Source of the DNA: Flavobacterium psychrophilum | GTDB taxonomy: Bacteria; Bacteroidota; Bacteroidia; Flavobacteriales; Flavobacteriaceae | Length of the DNA: 64,000 nt | Assembly (NCBI GenBank): GCA_022730285.1 | Contig: DZCQ01000002.1 | Location: 66,326 to 130,325 of the forward strand | Reading direction: 5' to 3' | In this document: piece after piece, positions 53,847 to 63,454 of the stretch | Position numbering within the stretch: position 1 is the first letter of the stretch | Layout of the letters: each line of letters opens with the position of its first letter | Position numbers and translations under genes: made by a program | Notes under the pieces: model-generated | Told to the model about the DNA's origin: nothing | Seen by the model: only the letters and a program-made list of their open reading frames with translations | Database searches by the model: none

Positions 53847-54446
53847 ATGATAAAAAAAGTATTTTTTTTAATTCTATTTGTTACTAGTATAGGATTTTCT
53901 CAAACAGAAGAAGTTAAAAAATCGGATTTTGATTTTATACCGACTTTTAGATTGCGAGCCATTGTACCAATAAGTCAAGGGGATAATTTTTTAGCAAAGG
54001 CGAACAAAGAAAGCATTGGCTTTGGAGTAAGCAGTTATTTCGCAAAATATAAAAACGCAATGGTAGGTTTTGGCTACGATTTTATTTCTTTTAGAACTTC
54101 TGATAGTGCTATTGCAGGAAATATAAATGCATCAAATTTGAATAGTATTTACGGTTCTGTTTCTTATCGATTTATTTTAAATGATCAAATAACAATAGAA
54201 CCTTTGTTTGGTTATGGATATTCTTTTTTGCAGTTTAGGAGTGGTTTAAGAGGTTTTGGAAAACAAGAAGGGCATGATTATAGATTTGCCGTTTATACAG
54301 ATTATAAATTAGCAAAAAGATTTGGTATGTTTTTAGGAGTAGGATTATTAAATTCCAAATTAAGCATTAATACAAGTCCAGAATATACTAATTTCTTTGA
54401 TCATGCTAGTACCTTACAAATATCGTTAGGAATAAAAATTAATTAG
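53847..54446 (+). CDS. small outer-membrane beta-barrel protein
   Basis: This 199-aa protein has a signal peptide ending at 'SIGFSQ', and alternating amphipathic strands ('TFRLRAIVPI', 'AMVGFGYDFISFRTSD', 'GSVSYRFILND', 'EPLFGYGYSFLQFRSG', 'YRFAVYTDYKLA') ending in 'LQISLGIKIN', as in eight- to ten-strand OmpA/OprG-like barrels. It follows the lipoprotein gene by 10 nt. Its last 4 nt overlap the convergent dipeptidase gene. Confidence 0.8.
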   Translation: MIKKVFFLILFVTSIGFSQTEEVKKSDFDFIPTFRLRAIVPISQGDNFLAKANKESIGFGVSSYFAKYKNAMVGFGYDFISFRTSDSAIAGNINASNLNSIYGSVSYRFILNDQITIEPLFGYGYSFLQFRSGLRGFGKQEGHDYRFAVYTDYKLAKRFGMFLGVGLLNSKLSINTSPEYTNFFDHASTLQISLGIKIN

Positions 54447-55072
54447 TTATCACACTTCCATTTAGTATTTGAAATGGCATCTTTTGTGGAACCTTTCAAG
54501 TTATAGTGCCACCATTCTGAATTTATAGCTCCAAAATTATTTTTTTCCATAATAGTTTTTAGAAAAAGCCTATTTTTTAAAACTTTTTTAGATAATTTTT
54601 TATACTCATGTCCAGATTCTACACCAAAAAAATCAAAAGGAGTTCCCATATCTAGTTCTTTTCCTTTTTTATCTACAAGTGTCAAATCTACGGCACCACC
54701 GCGATTATGAATAGAACCTTTTGTAGGACTGGCAACATAATTTGTGTTAGGAATTATTTTCCACATTTTTTTTTGCACATCTAGCGGTCTGTAACAATCA
54801 AATAATTTAATTCTATACCCTTTTTTTATAAAAGCAGCATTTGCATTTATCAATGATTTTACCGTTTTTAATCGCAAGAAACAAATAGGACAATCATACA
54901 CTTTTGTTTTTAAAAAATTAGTTGTAGTTGCATATTTCATGTCTAAAATAAAGTCAGAGCTGTAATCTTTAATATTTACAAAAGTAGTATCTGCAATTTC
55001 ACTTTGAGCGAAAGTACTAGTTATTTGAAAATTAATAACTAAAAGTAGAAATAAGGACAATTTTTTGTTCAT
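54443..55072 (-). CDS. D-alanyl-D-alanine dipeptidase (VanX/M15D family)
   Basis: This 209-aa zinc peptidase has a signal peptide ending near 'TSTFAQ', so it acts in the periplasm. The zinc and catalytic residues are His122 and Asp129 in 'SIHNRGGAVDLTL', Arg95 in 'CYRPLD', and Glu186 with His189 in 'EWWHYNL'. It hydrolyses D-Ala-D-Ala, probably for cell-wall recycling. I see no VanA/VanH neighbours, so there is no reason to call it a resistance gene. It stands alone and overlaps the barrel gene tail-to-tail by 4 nt. Confidence 0.93.
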   Translation of the reverse strand: MNKKLSLFLLLVINFQITSTFAQSEIADTTFVNIKDYSSDFILDMKYATTTNFLKTKVYDCPICFLRLKTVKSLINANAAFIKKGYRIKLFDCYRPLDVQKKMWKIIPNTNYVASPTKGSIHNRGGAVDLTLVDKKGKELDMGTPFDFFGVESGHEYKKLSKKVLKNRLFLKTIMEKNNFGAINSEWWHYNLKGSTKDAISNTKWKCDN

Positions 55073-55148
55073 CAGATTATGGAATTGGAATAAAAAATCA
55101 AATTTAAAATAAAAAAGGTTAAATTTGTACTTTATTTCCCTATAAATT

Positions 55149-56447
55149 TTGAGAACAATAGTTTATAAAAAATTAGACCATCCAGAAACTTTTAAAAAGC
55201 AACTTCTAAATTGGGGAAACCAGCATAGAGAAATTGCATTTTTAGATAGTAATAATTATCCTCAAAAAATAAAAAGTTATAATTATGTGCTCGCTGTAAA
55301 TGCATTCACCGCAATTCAAACCGATTATTTTAATGCTTTTGATGATTTATTTCAATACCAATCGCAAACTAAAGATTGGATTTTTGGGTATCTTTCGTAT
55401 GATTTAAAAAACGATATTGAGCCTTTAGTTTCGTTGAACGAAGACCATTTGCATTTTGATGACTTATTTTTTTTTCAGCCACAAAAAATATTTTTAGTTC
55501 AAGATTCCGTTCTGGAAATACATTATTTAAATATGTGTGATGACGAAATGGAAACAGATTTTGAAGAAATTATTTCTACAAAAGAAATTTCGTACAAAAA
55601 CACAAACAAAATAGCTATAAAACAGCGAATTTCTAAAAAGAATTATCTCGATAAGATTTCAAAAATCAAGCAACACATTGCAAAAGGAGATATTTATGAA
55701 ATGAATTTTTGTATGGAATTTTTTGCCGAAAATGTACAAATAAACCCGTTACAAACCTATAATTTATTAAATGATATTTCAGAAACACCATTTGCAACAT
55801 TTTTTAAAAATAATGATAAGTTCATACTTTGTGCTTCGCCAGAGCGATATTTAAGAAAAGAAAACGATAGTATTATTTCACAACCCATCAAAGGAACTGC
55901 CAAGAGATATGCTGATTTAGAAGAGGATACTTATTCAAAAAATGCACTTTTAAATAATTTGAAAGAAAAAACAGAAAATATTATGATTGTAGATTTGGTA
56001 AGAAACGATTTATCGAATACGGCAATTAAAGGCTCTGTTTCTGTTACCGAATTGTGCCAAATATATAGTTTTAAGCAAGTGCATCAATTAATATCTACTA
56101 TTACTAGCAAAATATCTCATACGACAAGTCCCATAGAAGTTTTAAAAACAACATTCCCAATGGGGAGCATGACTGGAGTTCCTAAAATAAAAGCACTATC
56201 TATTATTGAGGAGTTAGAATATTCAAAAAGAGGAGTTTATAGTGGAGCAATTGGTTACTTTGACCCAAGTGGGAATTTCGATTTTAACGTGATTATTCGT
56301 AGTATTTTGTATAATTCTACCGAAAGATATGTTTCATTTTCTGTTGGAAGTGCTATTACAAATGCTTCTAATCCTGAAAGTGAATACGAAGAATGTATGC
56401 TGAAAGCAGATGCTATGTTTTGTGTTTTAAATCCTGTTAATCTATAA
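55149..56447 (+). CDS. pabB: aminodeoxychorismate synthase component I
   Basis: This 432-aa chorismate-binding enzyme aminates chorismate for p-aminobenzoate and folate synthesis. 'SKKNYLDKISKIKQHIAKGD' (in part), 'QPIKGTAKRY', 'MIVDLVRNDLS', 'FPMGSMTGVPK' and 'RGVYSGAIGYFD' are the family motifs. The last fit PabB better than anthranilate synthase, and no trp genes are near. The start is a TTG giving MRTIVYKK; no ATG is available before the conserved region. It is followed by tilS after 6 nt. Confidence 0.88.
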   Translation: MRTIVYKKLDHPETFKKQLLNWGNQHREIAFLDSNNYPQKIKSYNYVLAVNAFTAIQTDYFNAFDDLFQYQSQTKDWIFGYLSYDLKNDIEPLVSLNEDHLHFDDLFFFQPQKIFLVQDSVLEIHYLNMCDDEMETDFEEIISTKEISYKNTNKIAIKQRISKKNYLDKISKIKQHIAKGDIYEMNFCMEFFAENVQINPLQTYNLLNDISETPFATFFKNNDKFILCASPERYLRKENDSIISQPIKGTAKRYADLEEDTYSKNALLNNLKEKTENIMIVDLVRNDLSNTAIKGSVSVTELCQIYSFKQVHQLISTITSKISHTTSPIEVLKTTFPMGSMTGVPKIKALSIIEELEYSKRGVYSGAIGYFDPSGNFDFNVIIRSILYNSTERYVSFSVGSAITNASNPESEYEECMLKADAMFCVLNPVNL

Positions 56448-56453
56448 TATTTG

Positions 56454-57764
56454 ATGCTCCAAAACATAAAAATACATCTCGAGCAAAATTTTGCCAATTT
56501 GAAAAATAAAAAACTGCTAGTAGCTACTAGTGGAGGTATGGATAGTATGGTTATGCTACATTTATTACAGGAGTTAAACTACACCATTGCTATTGCTCAT
56601 TGTAATTTTAAACTAAGAGGTGAGGAGAGTGATGGCGATTTAGATTTTGTTGAAAATTATGCCAATACTAATGGCATTCCAATTTTCACGACCATTTTTA
56701 ATACAAAACAATTTGCAGAAGATTATAAATTATCCATACAAGTTGCAGCCAGAAACCTACGATACAATTGGTTTTATGAACTATTAGAAACAGAAAACTA
56801 TGATTACATTGTAACAGCACATCATGCGGATGATAATTTAGAAACTTTTTTAATAAATTTAATTAGAGGAACTGGATTAAGTGGCTTAGTGGGCATTCCA
56901 GAACAAAATAATCAAGTTATTAGACCACTTTTACCCTTTTCAAGATTGCAAATTGAAAGTTATTTGCAACAAAAAAAACTACAATGGAGAGAAGATTCTA
57001 GTAATCAAACCACAAAATATGTACGAAATAGAATTCGTAAAGATCTTATTCCTATTTTAAAGGAAATAAATCCGAGCATTATTGAAACTTTCAATAAATC
57101 TCAAAATTATTTGCAACAGACTTTAAATTTGGCAACAGATGCAACTATTTTGGTTTACCAACAAGTTGTAAAACAAGAAAATACAAGTCTTTTGTTCGAT
57201 TTAAAAAAACTATTAAAATTACCTAATTTCAAAACCTATTTGTATGAATGGCTCAAAGAATATCAGTTTCAGGATTGGGAAAGTGTGTATAATTTAGTAA
57301 ATGCACAAAGTGGAAAGCAAGTTTTATCTACAGAATATAGATTGATAAAAAACAGAGATTTTCTGGTGTTAGAAAAAAATAAGCAGAGTAATCTAAATGT
57401 TATTTTAGTAGATAAAAATCAAAAAGAAGTTAAATTTGACTTAAATATTGCCTTTACAGTCGTGAAAGATTGTACAGCCGAAACAAAAAGTAGTATATTT
57501 GTAGATGAAGATAAATTGAAATTCCCTTTATTGATAAGAAAGTGGGAACAAGGAGATTATTTTTTCCCATCAGGAATGAATGGTAAAAAAAAGTTGAGTA
57601 AATATTTTAAAGACGAAAAAATGTCTTTGATAGAAAAAGAAAATACTTGGCTATTGTGTTCTGATAATTCTATTGTTTGGGTCATTAATAAAAGAGCAGA
57701 CAAGAGATTTGAAGCAAAAAATACAACTTCTAATATTCTTAAAATTTCTTTATTTTCAGAATAG
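56454..57764 (+). CDS. tilS: tRNA(Ile)-lysidine synthase
   Basis: This 436-aa enzyme places lysidine at C34 of tRNA-Ile(CAU). The PP-loop is S26-GGMDS-31, followed by 'AHCNFKLRGEESDGDLDFV' (in part) and 'VTAHHADDNLETFLINLIRG' (in part). The C-terminal domain has 'KWEQGDYFFPSGMNGKKKLS' (in part). The start is the ATG of TTGATG at 56451-56456. It is in the pabB-tilS-dsbD run. Confidence 0.95.
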   Translation: MLQNIKIHLEQNFANLKNKKLLVATSGGMDSMVMLHLLQELNYTIAIAHCNFKLRGEESDGDLDFVENYANTNGIPIFTTIFNTKQFAEDYKLSIQVAARNLRYNWFYELLETENYDYIVTAHHADDNLETFLINLIRGTGLSGLVGIPEQNNQVIRPLLPFSRLQIESYLQQKKLQWREDSSNQTTKYVRNRIRKDLIPILKEINPSIIETFNKSQNYLQQTLNLATDATILVYQQVVKQENTSLLFDLKKLLKLPNFKTYLYEWLKEYQFQDWESVYNLVNAQSGKQVLSTEYRLIKNRDFLVLEKNKQSNLNVILVDKNQKEVKFDLNIAFTVVKDCTAETKSSIFVDEDKLKFPLLIRKWEQGDYFFPSGMNGKKKLSKYFKDEKMSLIEKENTWLLCSDNSIVWVINKRADKRFEAKNTTSNILKISLFSE

Positions 57765-57801
57765 TACAGCCCAAAATAAGAATTTTATAATACCAAATCT
57801 A

Positions 57802-59817
57802 ATGAGAAACATTTTCATACTTTTATTCATTTTTCAAGCATTTTTAGTAAACGGACAAATTTTAGACCCTGTAAAATGGACTACTACTGTCGAAAAAAAA
57901 TCAGACACACAATTTACTTTGATTTTTAAAGCAAATATAGATTCTGAATGGCACTTATTTTCACAATTTACTCCAGATGGAGCATCGTTACCAACCGTAT
58001 TTGACTATAAAAATAGTTCTAAAAATTATAAATTAGAAGGAAAAACAACCGAAACAGCGTATAAAAAAGTATATAACGACATTTTTGAAGTGGATGAATA
58101 TTTATTTGAAAAAACAGCAACTTTTAAACAGAATATCACGATTTTAAATCCAACTCTTACTAAAATAAATGTAAATGTTTCGTATCAAGTTTGTAAAGAG
58201 TCTTGTATTCAGCAAGATAAAAATTTTGTTTTTGCAATTCCGAACATTGCTAAAAAAGAGACTACAAATACAAATATAGCTCCCAAAAAAAGCTCAGAAA
58301 TTGTTTCTAATAGTAATTCAGACACCGATACTATTAAAAAAGAGAGTTTAAATACCAATAAAAATCTTTCAAAAAGCACTAATATACCTGATGAAAAAAG
58401 AGGTTTGCTAACCATTTTTATAATCGCTTTTTTCTCTGGATTTGCAGCACTTTTAACTCCGTGCGTTTTCCCAATGATTCCCATGACGGTTAGCTTTTTT
58501 ACAAAACAGAGCAAAACAAAAGCACAAGGCATTAAAAATGCCGTTATTTATGGTGTTTCCATCATTATAATTTATGTTTTACTAGGAACCTTAGTTACCA
58601 CGATCTTTGGTGCCGATTCTTTAAATGCATTGTCAACAAATGTGTGGTTTAACATAATTTTCTTTGCACTACTTGTTCTATTTGCAATTTCCTTTTTAGG
58701 GGCTTTTGAAATTATGTTGCCAAATTCTTGGGCTAACAAGGTTGATAGTCAAGCGGATAGGGGAGGGATAGTAGGGATTCTATTCATGGCATTAGCTCTT
58801 GCTATTGTTTCTTTTTCCTGCACAGGACCTATTGTAGGAACACTATTGGTAGAAGCTGCCTCAAAAGGAGGAATTGCTCCAATTGTAGGAATGTTCGGCT
58901 TTTCTTTAGCACTTGCCTTACCATTCATGCTTTTTGCAATGTTTCCAGGCTGGCTTAATTCCATGCCTAAATCTGGTGGTTGGTTAAATACTGTAAAAGT
59001 AGTTTTAGGTTTTTTGGAATTAGCACTTGCATTCAAATTTTTGTCAAATGCCGATTTAGTTTTGCAAACACATTTTTTAGAAAGAGAATTATTTTTAGCA
59101 ATTTGGATTGGAATATTTGGGATATTGGCTTTTTATTTATTCGGAAAAATCACCCTTCCACATGACAGTCCACTTTCGCATCTTTCTGTAGGGAGATTAT
59201 TGTTTGGATTATTAGTGTTTATTTTCACAATATATTTAATACCAGGTCTTTGGGGAGCACCTCTTAAATTAATATCTGGTTTTCCACCACCCATAACTTA
59301 TAGCGAAAGTCCTAATGGTATTGGGGAGAACTCTACTGCTACAACAACTAATTCAGAAAATTTACCAAAAGGAGCACATATTGCAGCTCATGGAATTATT
59401 GCTTTTGAAGATTATAATCTTGGAGTTGCTTATGCAAAAAAAGTACATAAACCAATTTTATTAGATTTTACAGGGTATGCTTGTGTAAATTGTCGAAAAA
59501 TGGAAGATTATGTTTGGTCAAATAAAGAAATTTTGCCAATATTAAAAGATAAAGTAGTTTTAATATCTTTATATGTTGATGATAAAAAAGAATTGCCAAT
59601 AACCGAACAATATACTTCTAAAGAAACTGGAAAAGAAATAACTACTGTTGGCAATAAATGGAGCGATTTTCAAATTGTACATTACAAAGCAAACGCTCAG
59701 CCTTATTATGTAATTTTAAATACCAATGGAGAGGCATTAAATACTCCAATTGGCTACACTTCCGATAGTTCAATTTACAAAAAATGGTTAGAAACTGGTA
59801 TATCAAAATTTAATTAA
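57802..59817 (+). CDS. dsbD: thiol:disulfide interchange protein DsbD
   Basis: This 671-aa inner-membrane protein carries electrons from cytosolic thioredoxin to the periplasm. It has a signal peptide, an N-terminal Ig-like domain with Cys131/Cys135 ('YQVCKESC'), an eight-helix membrane domain with Cys221 in 'LLTPCVFPMIP' and the partner Cys in 'SFSCTGPIVG', and a C-terminal thioredoxin domain with Cys561-V-N-Cys564. All three cysteine pairs are present. The ATG at 57802 gives the proper signal peptide; the frame is open further upstream inside tilS. Confidence 0.93.
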   Translation: MRNIFILLFIFQAFLVNGQILDPVKWTTTVEKKSDTQFTLIFKANIDSEWHLFSQFTPDGASLPTVFDYKNSSKNYKLEGKTTETAYKKVYNDIFEVDEYLFEKTATFKQNITILNPTLTKINVNVSYQVCKESCIQQDKNFVFAIPNIAKKETTNTNIAPKKSSEIVSNSNSDTDTIKKESLNTNKNLSKSTNIPDEKRGLLTIFIIAFFSGFAALLTPCVFPMIPMTVSFFTKQSKTKAQGIKNAVIYGVSIIIIYVLLGTLVTTIFGADSLNALSTNVWFNIIFFALLVLFAISFLGAFEIMLPNSWANKVDSQADRGGIVGILFMALALAIVSFSCTGPIVGTLLVEAASKGGIAPIVGMFGFSLALALPFMLFAMFPGWLNSMPKSGGWLNTVKVVLGFLELALAFKFLSNADLVLQTHFLERELFLAIWIGIFGILAFYLFGKITLPHDSPLSHLSVGRLLFGLLVFIFTIYLIPGLWGAPLKLISGFPPPITYSESPNGIGENSTATTTNSENLPKGAHIAAHGIIAFEDYNLGVAYAKKVHKPILLDFTGYACVNCRKMEDYVWSNKEILPILKDKVVLISLYVDDKKELPITEQYTSKETGKEITTVGNKWSDFQIVHYKANAQPYYVILNTNGEALNTPIGYTSDSSIYKKWLETGISKFN

Positions 59818-59953
59818 TTCTTTGTGAAATTAAAAATAGATAACAATTAACAATTTATTCACATCAATCACTATAAGTATTCTTAACTTTGTGAGTAGCT
59901 TAATTTGAAGAAGGTTAATCTTTAAAAAGAAAAAAAATAAAATCGCAATACTA

Positions 59954-61369
59954 ATGAATAGAAGAAAATTTTTTAGAAACGGATCGCTAGCAGCACTTGG
60001 AACCACATTGTTAAATCCTTTAGAAGGTTTTTCTAATACGGTTAATTTAGACTTTGTCGATAAAAATAAAAAAGCGAAAAATATCATAATAATTGTAAGC
60101 GATGGAATGAGTACAGGAACTCTAAACATGGCTGATTTATATTTAAACAGAAAAACAGGAGTAGGGAGTAATTGGATTCAATTATATAAAGATAATAAAG
60201 TTTCAAGAGCTTTAATGGATATGGCTTCAGCATCTTCAATTGTTACAGATTCTGCTGCTGCAAGTTCTTCTTGGGGTGGTGGTTTTAGAGTAAATAATGG
60301 CTCTATTAATACTGGTGTAAATGGGGAAGCATATTTACCATTATGGCAAAAATTTAAAAAAGCAGGAAAAATGGCAGGTTGTGTTACCACCGTTCCAATA
60401 ACACATGCAACACCAGCTGGTTTTTGTGTCTCTACCAAAAGTAGAAATAGCCAAGATAAAATCGCAGAGATGTATCTTGATTTAAAATTTGATATTATGA
60501 TGGGTGGTGGGAATAACTATTTTGATGCCGCAACTCGTAAGGACAAACGAGATATGTATAAAGAATATAAAGAAAAAGGATTTAATGTTGTACGAACCAA
60601 AGATGAAATGCTGCAGGTTACGAACGAAAAACCAATATTAGGAGTTTTTGATAACGATGGTTTACCATATTCTAAAGACAGAGAATCTAGTAAAGAGCTA
60701 ACTCAAAAAATTCCAACTCTTGCAGAAATGACACAAAGAGCTATTGATAAAATGAAAAATAATCCAGAAGGATTTGTGCTACAAGTTGAAGCTGGTAAAG
60801 TAGATTGGGCTGCTCATGCAAATGACATTGCTGGACTTATTTACGATCAAGTTGCTCATGATCAAGCAGTAAAAACCGCAATAGATTTTGCCGAAAAAGA
60901 TAAAAATACTCTTGTAATTATAACCACAGACCATGGTAATGCAAACCCAGGAGTAATTTATGGGAAAGAGGCAAATGCTAATTTTGATTCTATTCAAAAT
61001 TATAAACAAACAAATGATTGGATTTTAAATGGTATTGGAAAAGAAACCTCCGAAGCACAATTAATAGAACGTATAGAATATGCTAATAACTTTGCATTAT
61101 CTACTGAAGAAGCAAAAGAATTATTAAGCTATTATACCAATTTAAAAATAGAAGAGGGTTTATACAATCACAAACATTTGCCATTTAAAGCATTATCCGA
61201 AATACAAAAAAAGAAAAGTTCTGTTGGCTGGATTAGTATGGATCATTCTGCTGATTATGTAGAACTTGCAATGTTTGGACCTGGAAGCGAAAAGCTAAAT
61301 CCATTTATAAAAAATACAGATTTGCATTATTTTATGCTTCAAACTGCCGAAGTAGAAAATAAATTCTAA
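59954..61369 (+). CDS. alkaline phosphatase
   Basis: This 471-aa phosphomonoesterase has a twin-arginine-type signal ('NRRKFFRNGSLAALG'), so it is probably exported folded. The metal ligand is Asp50 in 'IIIVSDGMS', the nucleophile is Ser100 in 'IVTDSAAASS', and 'VDWAAHAND', 'ITTDHGN' and 'DHSADYVEL' complete the metal sites. It releases phosphate from organic esters in the periplasm or outside. A TAACTTTG box (59884-59891) may be part of its promoter. It converges with acs on a shared terminator. Confidence 0.95.
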   Translation: MNRRKFFRNGSLAALGTTLLNPLEGFSNTVNLDFVDKNKKAKNIIIIVSDGMSTGTLNMADLYLNRKTGVGSNWIQLYKDNKVSRALMDMASASSIVTDSAAASSSWGGGFRVNNGSINTGVNGEAYLPLWQKFKKAGKMAGCVTTVPITHATPAGFCVSTKSRNSQDKIAEMYLDLKFDIMMGGGNNYFDAATRKDKRDMYKEYKEKGFNVVRTKDEMLQVTNEKPILGVFDNDGLPYSKDRESSKELTQKIPTLAEMTQRAIDKMKNNPEGFVLQVEAGKVDWAAHANDIAGLIYDQVAHDQAVKTAIDFAEKDKNTLVIITTDHGNANPGVIYGKEANANFDSIQNYKQTNDWILNGIGKETSEAQLIERIEYANNFALSTEEAKELLSYYTNLKIEEGLYNHKHLPFKALSEIQKKKSSVGWISMDHSADYVELAMFGPGSEKLNPFIKNTDLHYFMLQTAEVENKF

Positions 61370-61380
61370 GAAAATATAGG

Positions 61381-61421
61381 ATAAAGCGAATAAATATTAT
61401 TCTATTCGCTTTATTTTTTTT
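61381..61421. terminator. bidirectional terminator between alkaline phosphatase and acs
   Basis: ATAAAGCGAATA (61381-61392) pairs perfectly with TATTCGCTTTAT (61403-61414) around 10 nt, followed by a T run on the plus strand. It lies between two converging genes. Confidence 0.87.
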
Positions 61422-61430
61422 GAATCATTT

Positions 61431-63344
61431 TTACAATCTATCTTTATATATTTCTTGAATTATTTCTGGATTTAATAAGGTGCTAGTATCCCCAAAATCT
61501 GGAATTGTATTTGTGCTATCTGCAATTATTCGTAATATTCTACGCATAATTTTACCAGATCTTGTTTTTGGTAAACCACTAACAAATTGAATTTTATCTA
61601 ATTTTGCTATAGCCCCAACTTGATTGGATATTTGCTCATTAATTTCTTTCGATAAGTTATTTTTATCTCTAATTTCTCCAATTTCTTTCAAGATAACAAA
61701 GCCATATAATGCAAATCCTTTTACATCATGTGAAAATCCAACTATAGCAGATTCTGCCACAGCTTGGTGTTCATTAATTGCATCTTCAATGGGAGCAGTT
61801 CCTAAATTGTGTCCAGAAACTATTATTACATCATCTACTCTTCCAGTAATTCTATAATAGCCAACCTCATCTCTTAAAGCTCCATCACCTGTAAAATATT
61901 TACCCGGAAATGTGCTAAAATATGTTTTTTTATATCGTTCATGATCTCCCCAAATGGTTCTAGCAATTCCAGGCCATGGGAATTTAATACACAAACTTCC
62001 TGTAACTTGATTCCCTTCAATTTCATTTTGCTTTTCGTCCATTAATACTGGCTGAACACCTGGGAGTGGTAAGGAGGCATACGTTGGTTTTGTTGGGGTT
62101 ACAAATGCAATTGGAGAAATCATTATACCACCAGTTTCAGTTTGCCACCAAGTATCTACTACTGGACAGCGTTTTGCTCCTACATGATCGTTGTACCAAT
62201 GCCAAGCTTCTTCGTTAATAGGCTCTCCTACCGAACCTATTACCTTTAAGGACTTTAATGGGTATTTTTGAATATATGCTAAATTTTCTTTTGCTAGAGA
62301 TCTAATTGCTGTTGGAGCAGTATAAAAATGAGTAACTTTATGCTTTTCGATAACTTCCCAAAATCTACTAAAATCAGGATATGATGGAATGCCTTCAAAC
62401 AGAACAGTAGTTGCACCATTTAGAAGTGGACCATATAATAAGTACGAATGTCCTGTAATCCAACCTATATCTGCAGTGCACCAAAATATGTCATTTTCTT
62501 GGTAATTAAAAACATTTTTAAATGTATATGCTGTATATACCATATATCCGGCAGTAGTGTGAACCATTCCTTTTGGCTTTCCAGTGGAACCAGATGTATA
62601 TAGAATAAATAGAGGGTCTTCAGCATCCATTATTTCTGCAATATGATTTTCTGATGCTTCATACAATAGAGATTCTAACCAAATATCTCTGTCATTTTGC
62701 ATATTTACAACATTATTTGTTCGTTTTACAACTAATACTTTTGTTACTACTGTGTTGTTTTCCAATGCTTCATCTACAATAGATTTTAATTCTATTGTTT
62801 TATCTCCTCTAAAACCACCATCTGCAGTTATTACCATTTTACATTGGCTATCTGTAATTCTTGCGTTTAACGCAGATGCTGAAAATCCTGCAAAAATAAC
62901 AGAATGTATAGCACCAATTCTTGCACAAGCTAATACTGTAATTGCTAATTCTGGAATCATTGGTAAGTAGATACAAACTCTATCTCCTTTTTTAACACCT
63001 TGATTTACAAGAATATTAGCCATTTTGGAAACTCGTAAATGTAACTCGTTATAGGAAATATTTATAGACTTTTCCTCTGGATTATTTGGTTCGAATATAA
63101 TGGCAGTTTTATCTCCTTTTCTTGCTAAATGTCTATCTAAACAATTTTTAACAATGTTTACCTTTGCACCTTTAAACCATTCTATTTTAGCTTCTTCCAT
63201 ATCAAAATCTACCACCCTTTCACATTCTTGATACCACGAAAAGTTTTCTGATGCTATCTTTCCCCAAAACTTTCTAGGTTCCCGTATTGATTTATTGTAA
63301 TGTTTGAAATATTGCTCTAAATTGTCAATTTTATAATAGCTCAT
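61431..63344 (-). CDS. acs: acetate-CoA ligase (acetyl-CoA synthetase)
   Basis: This 637-aa enzyme makes acetyl-CoA from acetate and ATP. The N-terminus 'YFKHYNKSIREPRKFWGKIA' (in part), the P-loop 'LYTSGSTGKPKGMVHT', 'DTWWQTETGGIM', and the C-terminal 'PKTRSGKIMRRILR', with the lysine that is acetylated in other bacteria, are all standard. Length is normal. It is a single gene with terminators on both sides, so acetate use is probably regulated on its own. Confidence 0.97.
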   Translation of the reverse strand: MSYYKIDNLEQYFKHYNKSIREPRKFWGKIASENFSWYQECERVVDFDMEEAKIEWFKGAKVNIVKNCLDRHLARKGDKTAIIFEPNNPEEKSINISYNELHLRVSKMANILVNQGVKKGDRVCIYLPMIPELAITVLACARIGAIHSVIFAGFSASALNARITDSQCKMVITADGGFRGDKTIELKSIVDEALENNTVVTKVLVVKRTNNVVNMQNDRDIWLESLLYEASENHIAEIMDAEDPLFILYTSGSTGKPKGMVHTTAGYMVYTAYTFKNVFNYQENDIFWCTADIGWITGHSYLLYGPLLNGATTVLFEGIPSYPDFSRFWEVIEKHKVTHFYTAPTAIRSLAKENLAYIQKYPLKSLKVIGSVGEPINEEAWHWYNDHVGAKRCPVVDTWWQTETGGIMISPIAFVTPTKPTYASLPLPGVQPVLMDEKQNEIEGNQVTGSLCIKFPWPGIARTIWGDHERYKKTYFSTFPGKYFTGDGALRDEVGYYRITGRVDDVIIVSGHNLGTAPIEDAINEHQAVAESAIVGFSHDVKGFALYGFVILKEIGEIRDKNNLSKEINEQISNQVGAIAKLDKIQFVSGLPKTRSGKIMRRILRIIADSTNTIPDFGDTSTLLNPEIIQEIYKDRL

Positions 63345-63395
63345 AGTAAAAATGCTTTAATTAGTTGTAAAATTATAAAAATATATACAAAAAAA

Positions 63396-63438
63396 CACCA
63401 TCAAATAAATTTATTATTATCTATTTAATGATGCTTTT
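63396..63438 (-). terminator. likely terminator of the type B sorting-domain gene
   Basis: On the minus strand CATCA plus A/T pairs with TGATG across a loop, with a small bulge, and a T run follows. It lies just past the stop at 63455. Confidence 0.55.
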
Positions 63439-63454
63439 TTATAGAATTAAAACG

